From Pyrus communis (lineage: Eukaryota; Streptophyta; Magnoliopsida; Rosales; Rosaceae), in contig NC_084804.1 in the NCBI RefSeq assembly GCF_963583255.1, positions 18,728,723 to 18,792,722 of the forward strand: a stretch of DNA of 64,000 nt. The letters run 5' to 3'. The translations under genes were made by a program, and so were the position numbers. Numbering within the stretch: position 1 is the stretch's first letter; every line of letters starts with the position of its first letter. Under the pieces are notes generated by a model that searched no databases, was not told the DNA's origin, and was given only the letters and a program-made list of their open reading frames with translations. This document shows, in pieces, positions 33,092-44,772 of the stretch.

Positions 33092-33676
33092 GAAATGGAT
33101 TGAAAAGGAGAAAGTAGCTACAAGACCCAACCTGTCTTCTTCTCCTCGTCTCTGTGGGGGCACCTCTATGTGTCTTTTGCAACTCTCGCTTCCAAAAACC
33201 CCCGAGTAGGTTTTTTTAGGGTTTTCAGTGAGGTGGGTTGCGGTGGAACGGGGTGGGGGGTTGCAGGGGAGGTGGCGATTGGGTGAGGTACAGATGGGGT
33301 AGGGTGGGGGGGTTGTGGGGGAGGTGGGGGTGGAGAGGTTGCAGGGAAGGTGGGGATGGGGTAGGATAGGGATGTTAGGTTGCAGGGAATGGGGGGTCTC
33401 GAGGAAGAAGATGGGTTTTGGGTTTTTTTTTTTTTTTTAATAACTTCTCTTTAATTAATTATTTAAAAAAAAACTGCCATGTGGCACAAATTTGGCAACC
33501 ACGTGGCACAACTGTGGCAGCCACGTCAGCTCTTAACAAATCAATGGATGAAAAATGTAACTAAGGTACTATATTGAAATAAATTAGTGGGTGAGGTATG
33601 AAAGTGAAATGTTTTGAAGATGTTGTATGCGATTGTAAAAGACCCCCAACTTGAGATGGTAAAGTGTAATTTACCC
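32463..33676. mobile_element. Mutator-like foldback element, copy in unit 3 (best target-site duplication)
   Basis: A 1214-bp element is flanked by perfect 9-bp copies of TATTTATAG (32454-32462 and 33677-33685), the target-duplication length of Mutator elements. The ends GGGTAAATTACACTTTACCA and its inverse begin arms that pair for about 400 bp or more, through GTGGCA and CCCATG-type blocks to C-rich (32740-32890) and G-rich (33240-33400) arms around a central (GA)n tract. There is no transposase, so any movement depended on another element. The intact target copies here represent the ancestral insertion best. Confidence 0.85.
33015..33088. repeat. (GA)n microsatellite at the foldback loop
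   Basis: A long uninterrupted GA run of about 60 bp lies at the centre of the unit-3 foldback element. Shorter GA runs occupy the same place in the other copies (16351-16380, 16939-17010, 30342-30385), so the loop is a site of repeat expansion. Confidence 0.9.
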
Positions 33677-33685
33677 TATTTATAG

Positions 33686-34346
33686 TCATAAACAGTTATG
33701 GTCCCAGTTTGGGTTCAGCTATAAATACCACATTGTAATAACTTATCATTTTTTTTGGTCTTGTTGTAAAGAAACTCGCCTCGACATAGTAGTAATTGTT
33801 AATAAGTACAAAAATAAGTAAGGCCACAAATAAAAGTTTAAGATGGACTAAAATATTTCTCTACTATTGTTTGGGACAACCTTTTTTTTTTTTTGGAGCA
33901 TGCGGGTACATATGTAAAACCTTGTCAATATCTTCTTGTTGAAGTCAAAATATTTCCAACTCCACATGATTATCACTTCCCCTTCTTGCCTAATTGTATT
34001 AGTGATTATTTTTTCAATTAAAGCGAACTCAACTTTTTGCACAACTTAACTCAAATGTTTTCAATTAGCTGACTTTGCATATGACCTTGGGTGACATGAC
34101 AAAATTGATAGAAGAAAAGAAAAAGAATACACTTGAAGTGGTCGAACATTGGATTTTATGTATTTGTCAAATTTACTAAGAAAGCAGAAATAAAGAGTTT
34201 TAAAACTTTTGCTATATACTACAACCATCTATTTTTTATTCTTAGTTAAACATAAAGATGCTATTATATTTTAATATCTTCACCTGTTTAACACAGTTTC
34301 AAAACTCACGGCATCTGCGGGCTCAATTGCTTGTAAGAAACTATTT
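33686..34346. other. Spacer between foldback and LTR element, unit 3
   Basis: Collinear with 17592-18281; no gene-like content. Confidence 0.7.
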
Positions 34347-34351
34347 ACAAA

Positions 34352-37300
34352 TGTTGACACACAAAATCAATGAGACTTTGGAACGATGTAAAGTGTCAAG
34401 TTTGTAACCTTCGTAAGGTTGCTCTGGTCATCAGGTGAGGATAATATGTAAAGAGATATAGGTAGGGATGCAAAACAAGATGTACGTGGTTCACCTTAAA
34501 TTGGGTTACGTCCACGAGGGTTGAGGAGTCCTCATTAATAATGAAGATTTTACACAAGACATAAGTTTAAGCATAATGATCATTAGTGAGTTCTAATCAC
34601 GAGTTTAAGCACAATAAAGATATTAGGAATTAATTTTACGTAAACGGTCTCCTTGTATAGTTGATGAGAGTCTTTGGCTCTTGTTCACGGTTGTTGTGGG
34701 ATTCTAGGAGTTTTATTTTTATGTTGATGTGTGTGGTGTTGTGATTGGTCTCTTTATTGGTGAGAAACTCATGTGCTTCGGCAAGGGTTCCTCCACATGA
34801 ACTCTTCAGTGGTCCTTGAAGGTATGAAGTTGACCGGTCCTTAGTAGTTTTGGGGTTGGTGAAGTAAGAAACAAACAATGCTCCCCCAAGTTCCTGAGTG
34901 AGGAAAGCTTCTTGGTTAGGGACTTGCAAAACCCAAGTTGCTGAGTACTCACGAAACTTTCGAGTACTAAAGTGTATTAGCATATAATGGGTGTCCCCTA
35001 AATCTCCTATCAATCCTCTAAAGGAGGTGTCTTATATTTTTTTTCTTAAGCCCAAATCCTTCTTCTTTTTTTTTTGTTTTTTTTTTTTTCGAGAAAAGAA
35101 AATATGGTTGAAGTTTTTTCATTTGTGTATATAACTTGAGTGGTTGAAGCTTTTTCCTTTGGACAAATGTCTTGAATGGTTGAAGTTTTTTCCTTTGGGC
35201 ACCTAGCTTAAGCGGCTGAAGCTTTTTCCTTTGGGCACATAACTTGACTGGTTGAAGCTTTTTCCTTTACGCACATCGCTTGAGTGGTTAAAACTTTTTT
35301 CTATGGACACTTAGCTTGAAAGGTAGAAGTTTTTTCAAGTTTCAACCACTCCATATATTGATGTTGCTTCGCACACTCTAGAAGTAGTAGTTATATCCTA
35401 TTCGTTGAAGCTTTGTTAGCCTCCTCCGCATGTCATAAAATAATTAATTAATTGTTTGTTGATTAATAATCAATAATTATTTAAACTACTATTAATTTTT
35501 AATTAATGTCGACTTTTTATTTTTAGCCTCCCTCTCCCCCCCCCCCCTTTCTCTTCTTTTTTTTGAACTAGAGACAAGAAAATGTAGGAGTGATCACATA
35601 AATAGATTTGCTTCCACGTGTGTGAGGCAAACCAGATGTTATAGTAATTGAAGGTTCGGAGGAAACATATAAATTGATTTTGCTTCACACGGTCTTGATC
35701 AAGACTGTGAAAGCACTTTTTTTGTTGGGTTATTCTCGCATTGTTGAAGAGTTACATAATTGGCACAATACGATTTTTCCTTGGACACTATTGTGCATAA
35801 CCCACCGAAGTTTCCATTTACCATTGTTGGTAAGTAAAGCTAACATATAATGCTTGCATGTTGTTAATGTGGCTGTATAGTTTATCGAAGCTTGTGACTT
35901 CGAAGTTCTTCTAAATGTTGGAGTAAAAAATGCCTGAGGCTTTTAGAAAGCCTATAAATGAGTTTCCTTCGAACTATATCCATGGGAACCCAACTAATTT
36001 GTTGAAGCTATAATGTTTGACCTTCTAGTACAGTTGAAGGAAATGTTAATAGCGTTTCATATTGCATGATGCTAATTAAGCCATTGAAGAGTTGAAGCCT
36101 ATGTGTTGCTTGAAGCCTTTTGGAAGCTATATAAATTTATTCACCTCCCAATAGTGGCCTTTAGAACCCACATTGGGGTTGTAGTGTTTGCATTGTTGAA
36201 GAGAGAAATATTTGAAGTAAATGTAAGAGGACTGAAGAGTTTTGCAAGTGACCGCTTCACATTTTGATGTCAAATAGTCTTGTAAAAGTTTAGCCTTTGT
36301 ATGCGATATGTAGCTTTCTAGGTTAATAAAGCTTCAGACTTGTCAAAGTATTACATATACACAGAAGCCTTTGTTGGCTTATTAAAGCATTGCTACTATT
36401 GAACGATAAAATTATATATTAGAGTACGAGTAGTACCCTTGATACAAGGTGAGTTCCTTCATTACCTAGTTAGTGAAAAGAGTGGAGTACTCATTGTACT
36501 TTCCATGACCTAGTTAGTGGACGAAGCTGAGTTCTTTCATTACCTAGTTGGTGGAAAGGGTGGTAATTTGCCAAAGGAAAAAAATTATTTATTAGAGTAT
36601 GAGTTGTACCTTTCATCGCCTGGTTGGTGATACGAAGGTGAGTTCCTGCATTACTAAGTGGGTGAGAATAATGACGAGTTGTCAAGGCACATTGTAACAC
36701 ATGCCAAAGGGAAAAAGTGTGTTGGCACCTACTGTGAAAGCCCTGAGTGCTGTTTTATAATCTACCATAGCGCAAAAAGAATACTCATGGTTGAAACTAC
36801 GGGCATATTCACGCAATGACTAGTTTGACTTCTGACGAATGGGGTATAAATCATCAACGGAGTGTACGCAATCAGCCTAGAAGATGCGTTGCACCACAAA
36901 AAGTCTCTTAAGCGTAGTGAAATAATCTATTGTATCAGGTTGAAGACGACAATACCAATTAAGAGCTCCCAAAGATAGAATGAAGGGGAAAATGACACAT
37001 CGTTCTTCATTACTATGCCTCGGTATGCCATGGTGGATTCAAAGAGATGGATATGCTCAATTGGATCTTCCCTCCCAATTTATGATAGCAAACCAAGCTT
37101 CTGTTGTGTTTCTCCTTGTAAAAGGGTGCCAAAGATCCTTATTGCCAGAGGGCCTGGCCTCAGCTGATTCCAGTCAGGTACCTTGGCATGACGTTTGGCC
37201 TTTAGTTTGCTCAGTTCCTTAAGAAGCAGCAGGATAAGGGGGTCCTGAGTGGAGTCAAGGATTATTGGAACCCTCATTCGTAAGTTTCCATCATTTCTTA

Positions 37301-37930
37301 GAAGTGGGGAAGTTTATTCAAAAGTATGTGACTTTTTTTTGGATTCACCATACTGGCTTTCGGGAAATGCCTGTTGGAAGTCCCCCAAGTCTCAAACACC
37401 TCCTTGTTCCTCTAAGTCTTGTCGTTTCTTCCTTAGGTTAGTAGTTGACCTTGGTTGTGGTAAGTGAATGATTCCTTCGATGACCTTTGGGTCAATGCTC
37501 CTTAAGTCTATGTGGATAGGTTTTTCTCGACAATGCCTCAAGAGGTCTTGACAGTTACGATAACTAGCTTTTGATCATTCCATTCCTTTTACAAGGAGAT
37601 GTCTTCTTCCACTTATCTTGGTTCGGTTTGAAGCAGCTAGGTTGAGAGAAGTCTCGTGTTGATCAATATCTTAGGTATAAGGCTGATCCTCATTAAGAAT
37701 TCCATTGTTAAAGACATGTGAAACTTTGCGTTGGTGGGTACCTATGTGTTGATCCGTAGTCACAAGGGCGATGACTCTTGAGACTGAGTCTGTATAGCCT
37801 CTCGAAGACCGTCTTATACTATTCTTGAAGGATCTCATTTCTTATTGCCATTTTTTTTTTTTTATTCTGAGTTCTAACCTCTTTGACTATAGTTTGAAGA
37901 GCAGGCTTGTTTGTTTCCCTCATTTGTTAT
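34352..37930 (-). mobile_element. Gag-only LTR element, truncated (unit 3)
   Basis: The 3' LTR (34352-34877, preceded by target copy acaaa at 34347-34351) and the adjacent minus-strand polypurine tract (TTGGGGGAGCAT, about 34878-34890) are intact. The internal region carries the 36-bp repeats, the hairpin-like tandem blocks and the gag remnant. The element breaks off near 37930, before the 5' LTR and primer site. A minus-strand frame at 37080-37277 retains gag-like LSKLKAKRHAKVPDWN, the best preserved version in the window of that segment. Confidence 0.82.
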
Positions 37931-38690
37931 TTACATGCACCAACATGCATGAAAACCATATGGTTTCATATTTCAAGAGAAAAATAAGTTAAGGAAAAAC
38001 CTCAATACCTAACCTTATTAATTATTATGATGGTGGCTGCTCTGTATAGCATCTACTTGTCTCAAGGACCTCTTTGAAACCATCGTGGAAACATGCAGTT
38101 GGGAATCTGGATGACAGCCTAGAACAGTATTGCATCTCAAAGCATGATATTCATAAAAAATGTGTCAGCTTTAAAAAATCTAACTATTTCCTGAACCACC
38201 AGCTACCATTCTTTAAAATCAGTTTCCTCGAAACAAAGATCATTCAAACGTCATTATTATTAAACCTATTAGCAAGAACAAAGATCCTTAAACTTCCTAT
38301 TTCCATATATGAATTTAAGGAGGAGAGAAAGACAGAGTTATGCATTAATGTACTAAATGGAAACTAAACATAGTGTCATTTTCAACTTTCACAATCATAA
38401 AAATTAAAATTTTGGTTCCACAATAGCCCCAAAGAGAGAAGCTGAAATTGCTCACCTTGAGTTACAAAAGCACCCCCCCCCCCCCCCCCCCAAAAAAAAA
38501 AAAAAAATCCAGGGTCCTCTGAAACTGAAAAAAAAAACCGAATTAAACATCCATATGCAGCCAAATTAAACACCCACAAGCAGGATCCGAGGGTACAAAC
38601 AAAACCCCCAAAATCCCAAAAAAGAAATTTGAACGGAAAACCCATCTACAAATCCAAAATCACAGAAAAGAAATTAAAACACTTACATTG
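37931..38690. other. Right flank of the array; no clear gene
   Basis: Non-coding sequence beyond the array edge. It includes a C-run followed by an A-run (about 38471-38508). Small frames on either strand have no recognisable similarity. Confidence 0.4.
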
Positions 38691-39420
38691 AGAAAGCCTT
38701 AAAACTCACCAGGAAACGCCTGGGTACAAAATTTCTCCGCATCCAACTGAAGAACCCAAGAAACTACTACAGATTGGGTGGTTTTTCAGCAAGAAAGTGC
38801 GGTTGGTAATTTGTGAGACAAATATCGCAAGGTCGGAGAGGGAGAGAAGGCGGCGTTTAAGAGAGAAAGAAATTGAGGTTCGAGAGCAACATAAGTGTAG
38901 GGATGTAGACTGATCTGAAGAGGCAGGGCATTTTCACACATGTAACACATGCAACGCATATCTAACAATATACACATATATATATATATATATGTATGTA
39001 TGTAACATGAAGATTTCAGAAAATGAAGCATAAAAGGACTGAAAATTCTGAAGAAAAAAAAAAAAAAAGACTTACAGTGACGGACGGCGGACAGAGGTGC
39101 GATCGCGGCTCAAAGAAAACCCTAGCTCGATCCAAGTCGCAAGGCAAAGGTTTGGACAGTGTAGGAATCGAAGAAAACCAAATGGCTTTTCGAATTCGAT
39201 TTTTTTTTTTTTTTTTTTGGAGTTTGGCCGTTGTGATTTGTAGTTTTTGAAGAGCTTTGGCAACATAAGGGTTTGTGGGAGAGATCGGAATGAATGGAAG
39301 GCTTCTTCAGTAGAGAAGGAAAGCATGAGAAAGAGTGAGAGATGAGAGAAGACAGCAAAGTGAAGGAGAGTCAGAGGAAAAGTCAAGAAGGAGTCGAAGC
39401 AAAGCCCTTCGATGATGATC
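38691..39420 (-). other. Possible 5'UTR exons of a minus-strand gene lacking its coding part
   Basis: Read on the minus strand, two exon-like stretches each end in a good donor: one ends GTCCGTCACT before GTAAGTC (about 39071), and the next ends GCGTTTCCTG before GTGAGTTTT (about 38711). Both are CT-rich and low in stops but lack a convincing long frame, as expected for untranslated leader exons with a pyrimidine-rich promoter upstream. No coding exon follows before the array edge at 37930. It could be a real gene's leader cut by the rearrangement, or a chance pattern. Confidence 0.35.
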
Positions 39421-39649
39421 GACGCGTGGACAGGATGGACGTCATTCCATTGTGCGGAGGAGGAAAAATGGGGAACGACAAAGAGAAGCCGAAGCGATGA
39501 TCAACACGTGGAGAGCATTCGGGCGGAAAAGAACAACGAACTCTGTATTCGAGGGCAAGAAGGTCATTTCATACAGCAGAGAGGGAGAAAAGAATCGGGA
39601 AGAAAGGAATGGGAGGGCAGCACGGAAACTGAGTCTTAGCAGATAATAA

Positions 39650-40920
39650 AGTAATGTTGATTGTTGATGGTCCTAAATGGCTCAACTATTGTCTGCAATC
39701 ATTGATTCTCGAAAAAACACAAGCAAGGTAAAGATCTCCATGTAGGATCACTCCACTACTACCCTTCTTGCAATCATCTATAAATATTTTATTCAGCACA
39801 AAATAACAAAATTAATAATGTGAGGCATTTGTATTTGTGGGTCAAGCTAGTTGACCAAGGCATTGTGCCTGCCTCATCCTCACTGCGTTCAACTTTGAAT
39901 CCTCTTTTTCGTAAATTAGAACATTTTAGAATAAATATGTAAAAAAGCAAAGGGTGGAAAGCATTTATTTTGGTGTTGAAAGTGTTCTACCACTACAACT
40001 AAGCTTTGATCCAACTTACTTTGTAGAAGTTTATGTTGCCATCAAATGGAATCTCGAGTTGATGAAACGGATATTGCAAAACCATGTGATTGTATTCCGA
40101 CAAACAAAGAGAAGAATCGGAGCCATGTTAAATATAGGTGTCTGCAGCAACTTCGACAATGGATTGACGCTACCCATTACTTGGAAAGCTGCTCTATGGG
40201 GGTAATGACGAATTTCCAAGCGAAAAGCGTATTGCATAAGATCAACCAAAGCAAAACTACCCATCCACACCGCCAATATGGTCGAATAAATTTCCTTAAT
40301 TTTGGAAGAGAGATTTCCATGATTTAATGTACCTCAACGTGGCCTCGGCTTCAGCGTCAAGCGGTTTCTAATGAAACAATTCCAAACAAAATTACAAATC
40401 ATGAGAATTTCCAAGATGTTGTCTTGGTGGATGACACAGGAGGACTGATGGGCATGCGTGAGGTGATTTTAGAGATGGTCCCACTAGTCACCAACTGCGA
40501 GCAGGCGAAGGTCGCCGACATTGGAGCCACTGTCAGAGTAGTGATAAGACAAAAGATGAAATGACTTGAGAAGAATGGTTGCCCTCGAACTAGAATGAGC
40601 GAGTGATGCTAAAGGCAAAAAAATTTTTTTTATGCCAGTAAACAAGTTTTTTTAGGAAGGTAAAAGATTTTTGTACAACACGCAATGTATTATTTATCAT
40701 TTACATTGTATATTGCATTATGATCCACAGTTTGTAAAATCAAAACCGCATATTAAACCGTTTCTTTCATATTCATTTATTTTTATAAATTGTTTGGACT
40801 TTTTTATTTTTTATTTTTTATTTTTTTGAGTCGAGCTATAACGTTTATAAGTTAAATATTAGATTAACCATCGACTGGATTCGAACTCACATAAGATATT
40901 TTTTTCCATCATTGTGGTAA
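39650..40920. other. Intergenic stretch without recognised features
   Basis: The sequence has medium base composition and several short overlapping frames (longest about 93 codons at 40046-40327, plus strand), none of which I recognise. It may contain decayed retroelement DNA in view of the LINE remnant that follows. Confidence 0.35.
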
Positions 40921-40969
40921 ATGACCACTTGCAAATTGATTGAACAATTAAACCAAAAGAAAAAAAAAA

Positions 40970-42765
40970 CCAAATCAAACCAAATTAACCAACCCAAACG
41001 GTTTGGTTTTGTTGGGGTTTTCGGTTTTTTGAATTATTTTCAGCGGCGTTGGGCGGTGAGTCAAGTTTGGAATACCGAGTATGAATTGCAGACTGCAGTT
41101 CCGATTAATTGGTTCAAAGTAGTGTGGAGACTCTAAATGTTTAATAGGATTCGGCGGATTGGTGTGGCTGTTGGGACTTCAATTTGCAGGAAACTCGGTC
41201 AAGTTTTAATGGAAGCTATGGAGGATATGACTACTCTTTTCTCTTCTCAACTGGCTCTCACAAGCGAGGAACAACAGGTGATTGTGGTGGACAAGAAAGA
41301 AGGGCTTTTGCTTAAGAATTCAAGGGTTTTCTAGTGGGTGAGGTTTTGACGAGGAAACCTGTCAATCGGGAGAGATTCAAAAAACACATGTATCATCTTT
41401 GGAGGCCAAAGGCCAGAGTTATGATTGTGGAGTTGGCGAATGATATTTTCTCCTTTGGTTTTAATAACGAACGTGGAAGAAGCACAGTGATGAGGAGCGG
41501 ACCGTGGCTGTTCGAGAGGGCACTCTTAGTTTTGGCTGCAGCAGATGATCTTACTCATCCCTCTGGGATTCCATTGAAATTACAAGAATTCTGGATGCAG
41601 GTCAAAAGACTACCACTGGCTTATGTGACCCGACAAATGGGCCAATTTCTGGGGAACCACCTGGGTACGTAAGTAGTGACACACCAAAGCAGGATATATG
41701 ATGTGAACGGAAGCGTTCTTCGTATCCGAACAGTGGTAGATATTTCGAAGCCTCTCCGTCGCAGGATACTAATTCAAATAGAGGGTGAACATGTTGAGGT
41801 TTCGGTACATAATGAGAAATTACCCCTAACATGCTTAATTTGTGGGATGGTAGATCACGTTGAGGAGCAGTGCTCGCATTTTCGAGGGCGCAATGATGAT
41901 GATCTAGCGAAACCATACGGTCGTTGGTTCCAGAATGGTGTGATTAGTTTGGATTATCGCAAACCTCAAGGGAGACGGTTCGGCTTAAATCCACCCCCAG
42001 GCTGGAAGATGGCAGCGCCACTCCATGACGATGAGGAGATGTCGGAAGGTTCACCAGAGAGCTGTCGACACGTTGGTGACCAAAAATTTGACCACGAAGT
42101 TAATGCGAGGGATGAAAGGGGAATGAACAATCTGTCAAATGCGAATCAGGAAAGTCAACCTCGTCCAAATCTGCCAGATTTAAATGCAGCTGCGTCCGAG
42201 GAGGATATGGGATTTGATTATATGGCTGTAATTCCTTATTATGGCGGTCCAGTTAATCCATGCTTGGAGAAACAGATTCATGATGAGGTGGCAGGTGTCC
42301 CTCGTAGCAGTAGTGGAATGAGCCAACGTGTTCTTGAGTATGGGGTCATCGACATCCTCTAGTTTGCAGAGGCCTATTGGATCTCCGTGCTTACCTTTCG
42401 GATTTCTCACACGCCTAGGTTAGCAGGATTCTTCGCCAGGCCAATGTTGTCGCTCTTCGCCTTACGTGAAGTGATCTTGGATCAACTGGTGAGAAGACTT
42501 GGATTGGCGGGTCACCAGATCTTCTAATGGATGTATTGTTGGACGAAAACTCTGCATGATTTTCTATTTTAGCAAGTTATAATTTACTGCTTATTTGAGG
42601 ATAGATAGCTATTTAAGCTATTTGTGCACAACGTTCTTTTTCTCTCGTTCGGGTTGAAATCCCTAACAGGTTTTTATCAAGGCCCTTATATGCACACCAT
42701 CCTTCTATGTGTACTTATTCTCTTCTAATAAATGAATATCGTACTCTTTTAAAAAAAAATTAAAA
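40970..42765 (+). mobile_element. Internally deleted L1-type LINE
   Basis: The ORF1 remnant is followed within 400 bp by a 3' end with TCTTCTAATAAATGAATATCG and an A-rich tail (about 42749-42771), the usual finish of plant L1 elements. ORF2 (endonuclease and reverse transcriptase) is missing between them. The 5' limit is approximate and target copies were not identified. Confidence 0.55.
41209..42362 (+). pseudogene. LINE ORF1-like protein (DUF4283 + CCHC zinc knuckle), broken
   Basis: A single-exon reading region begins at ATG 41209 (MEAMEDMTTLFSSQLALTSEE). It shifts frame near 41328-41332, continues as a DUF4283 domain (VGEVLTRKP, HLWRPKARV, GPWLFERALLVL, LKLQEFWMQV) and meets an in-frame TAA at 41670-41672. 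It then resumes in the same frame with VLRIRTVVDISKPLRR and a zinc knuckle CLICGMVDHVEEQC (C-x2-C-x4-H-x4-C), ending at 42360-42362. This architecture is that of L1-type LINE ORF1 proteins in plants, which bind RNA. No reverse transcriptase follows. The frameshift and stop make it non-functional. Confidence 0.82.
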
Positions 42766-42771
42766 AAAAAT

Positions 42772-43559
42772 TTAAGTAAGGATTTGAGTTCAATAAGAAG
42801 ATTCAGAACCTCTTTACCATTTGCGTTCAACTCGAATTCCGTAGAGTTGAACTCAGAGCCATTTTTACATGTTATGAAATGGTGAACAAGCACTAATCTT
42901 GCTCTAAAGTTGAAGTTTTTCAACCCACATTTTTGCACCCTAGAGTCTTAAACCTTTTTTTTTTGGCCACTGAAAGTTTCACTTGTATTCCAAGATCTAT
43001 AAATCTTAAACTTTATTTTAATGCAAAGTCAAAATTAGATCTCTCTTAAATTACATATTTGGGCAGTTAGTTGACTCTAATATTGACTATCTTCCTTAAT
43101 AAAATAAAATGTCTTTTTAGTCACTAGTAAGAATATTCTTTTGATATACATCATCAAACAATTCATCTTATTATTTGTATTCTCCAAAATGGGGGAAAAA
43201 AAAAAGAAAAAGAATTCACATATACTCTATGGTTGTTGCAACTTATAGTTATATCCGTAACTATCTGAAAAATACAAAGAAAAATATCATTTTATCAGAT
43301 AATATTTCATTCTAAACTACTAAATCTACAAAAAAGAAATTCAAACTTGAGTATAAAAAGACATAAGCATTCATCGTATCAAATTTCAAAAAGAGATGAA
43401 AAGACGGAATGACGCTATTGACAACAACTAGTCTAATCCACGTGTGCCACGGTCAAAACGGTTTAATTAAAATCTTACTACAATATATGCGACAAAATAA
43501 AATTTACCGCAATAAGAGGGGCAGCCGCATCATAAACCGCAAAGTTACCGAGGACTAGG
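42772..43559. other. Intergenic region and putative PRP40 promoter
   Basis: AT-rich sequence with no gene. The last few hundred bases precede the PRP40 leader and presumably hold its promoter; I see no clear TATA box. Confidence 0.4.
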
Positions 43560-43599
43560 TTGAAATTTTTGGTTTTAGTTAAAGCTGCAAAATTCAGAC

Positions 43600-44772
43600 C
43601 AAAAAAAAAAATGAAAAATAAAAGCTGCGACGGGCGAGATCGAGAACGCTCGGAGGCTTCAAGTTCTCACGTGCTTCACCTCATAGCTTTCATCACTGAG
43701 CTGGTACGATTTTCCTTCAAATTTCATCGTAATTTTTATTATCTTTGTGATTATTATCACGGTTGAATTCCATTGCTGTCGGATGAATCAAAATTCTTTT
43801 GCAGTTTCCAACATATATATGTAGATACTGTATGTATCTCCGGCTTCAATTGTCCTAGTTGGGATATCCATTTAATTAGGTCAGTTTTTGTTTAATTGGG
43901 ATTCTTAAATTTGAAACTTTAGGGATTTTAATTTGATTGGATTGACATTCTGGGTTGGTTTTGGATTTGGTGGTGGCAGTGTCACAGCCTACATTTTGCT
44001 TTCTGGAAAATATCTGTGTATTTGGCTTTTCTGAGAATTTAATCCTTTTTTTTTTATTGAGTTTTCAAAATCTGTTCTTGACTCTTGTAAAGCAGTAGAA
44101 AATATCTGTGTATTTGGCTTTTCTGAGAATTTAATCCTTTTTTTTTTTTGTTGAGTTTTCAAAATCTGTTCTTGTAAAGCAGTAGAAAATTGTATTTTTC
44201 AGTTAGCAATTAATTTTTTTTTTAAATAGTTCGTAGTCTCCGAACTGCAAGATAAAAATGGTTACTTAGTATTTGTTTCATAACTTTCTGGGTTGCTCTG
44301 TTTTTGTTTTTTGTTGCAGATTTGATTCCTTGAACTTGAATTGGATCACTCTTTGGTGCAGTGCTTATTAAGTCTTTGTTGCGCATATCAACCATCATAG
44401 AGGACTTCCTGCTATCATATTATAATTTGGTACTACTCTACCTTTACCCTTCTTTTTCTTGTTTCATCTTTCTGTGCATTGCCTCTAGAATGTAGTTTAG
44501 TCTTAATATCTCTTCTTAGCAATGATAATTTAACGAACATCTTTCTGAATCTGCAACCCTCAATGCCACAAAGTTTAGGTTTCAGTTTTCTTTGCAGACC
44601 GAATCAAATCATATACCACTGTATGTTTGGTGTAATTTCCATTACATGGATTGTTGACGATAAGTACTTGATAATTTGAAGTGTCCATCCTAACATGCTC
44701 CCTTGATTCTGTAAGATTCTAATGATGTTTATTGCCTTTGCAGTTGCTTTCAGAGGCTTGTATCTTAGTGAA
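43600..44772 (+). promoter_or_regulatory. PRP40: PRP40 5'UTR exons and leader introns
   Basis: A leader exon ends at 43703 (ACTGAGCTG before GTACGATT). A second probable leader exon spans about 44321-44428 (acceptor TTGTTGCAG, donor TTTGGTACTA). A third starts after GCCTTTGCAG at about 44744 and carries the ATG at 44773. A 92-bp segment (AATATCTGTGTATTTGGC onward) is tandemly repeated inside the first leader intron at about 44009 and 44101. Confidence 0.6.
44009..44192. repeat. 92-bp tandem duplication in the PRP40 leader intron
   Basis: Two near-identical copies begin at about 44009 and 44101 (each AATATCTGTGTATTTGGC then CTTTTCTGAGAATTTAATCC) and differ mainly in the T-run and a short CTTGACT insert. 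It looks recent. Confidence 0.85.

Noticed and set aside
32704..33182. Gly/Trp-rich and Ser/Leu-rich minus-strand frames
   Set aside because: They come from C-rich and (GA)n tracts of the foldback element.
39022..39386. Several overlapping 75-104 codon frames on both strands
   Set aside because: They are low-complexity K/R/E or S/L frames in a CT/GA-rich region; none has a recognisable domain, and the pattern fits an untranslated leader better.
41676..42362. Intact host zinc-knuckle gene of 228 residues
   Set aside because: The DUF4283 half lies upstream in the same region, broken by a stop and a frameshift, and a LINE-type tail follows; it is an element remnant.
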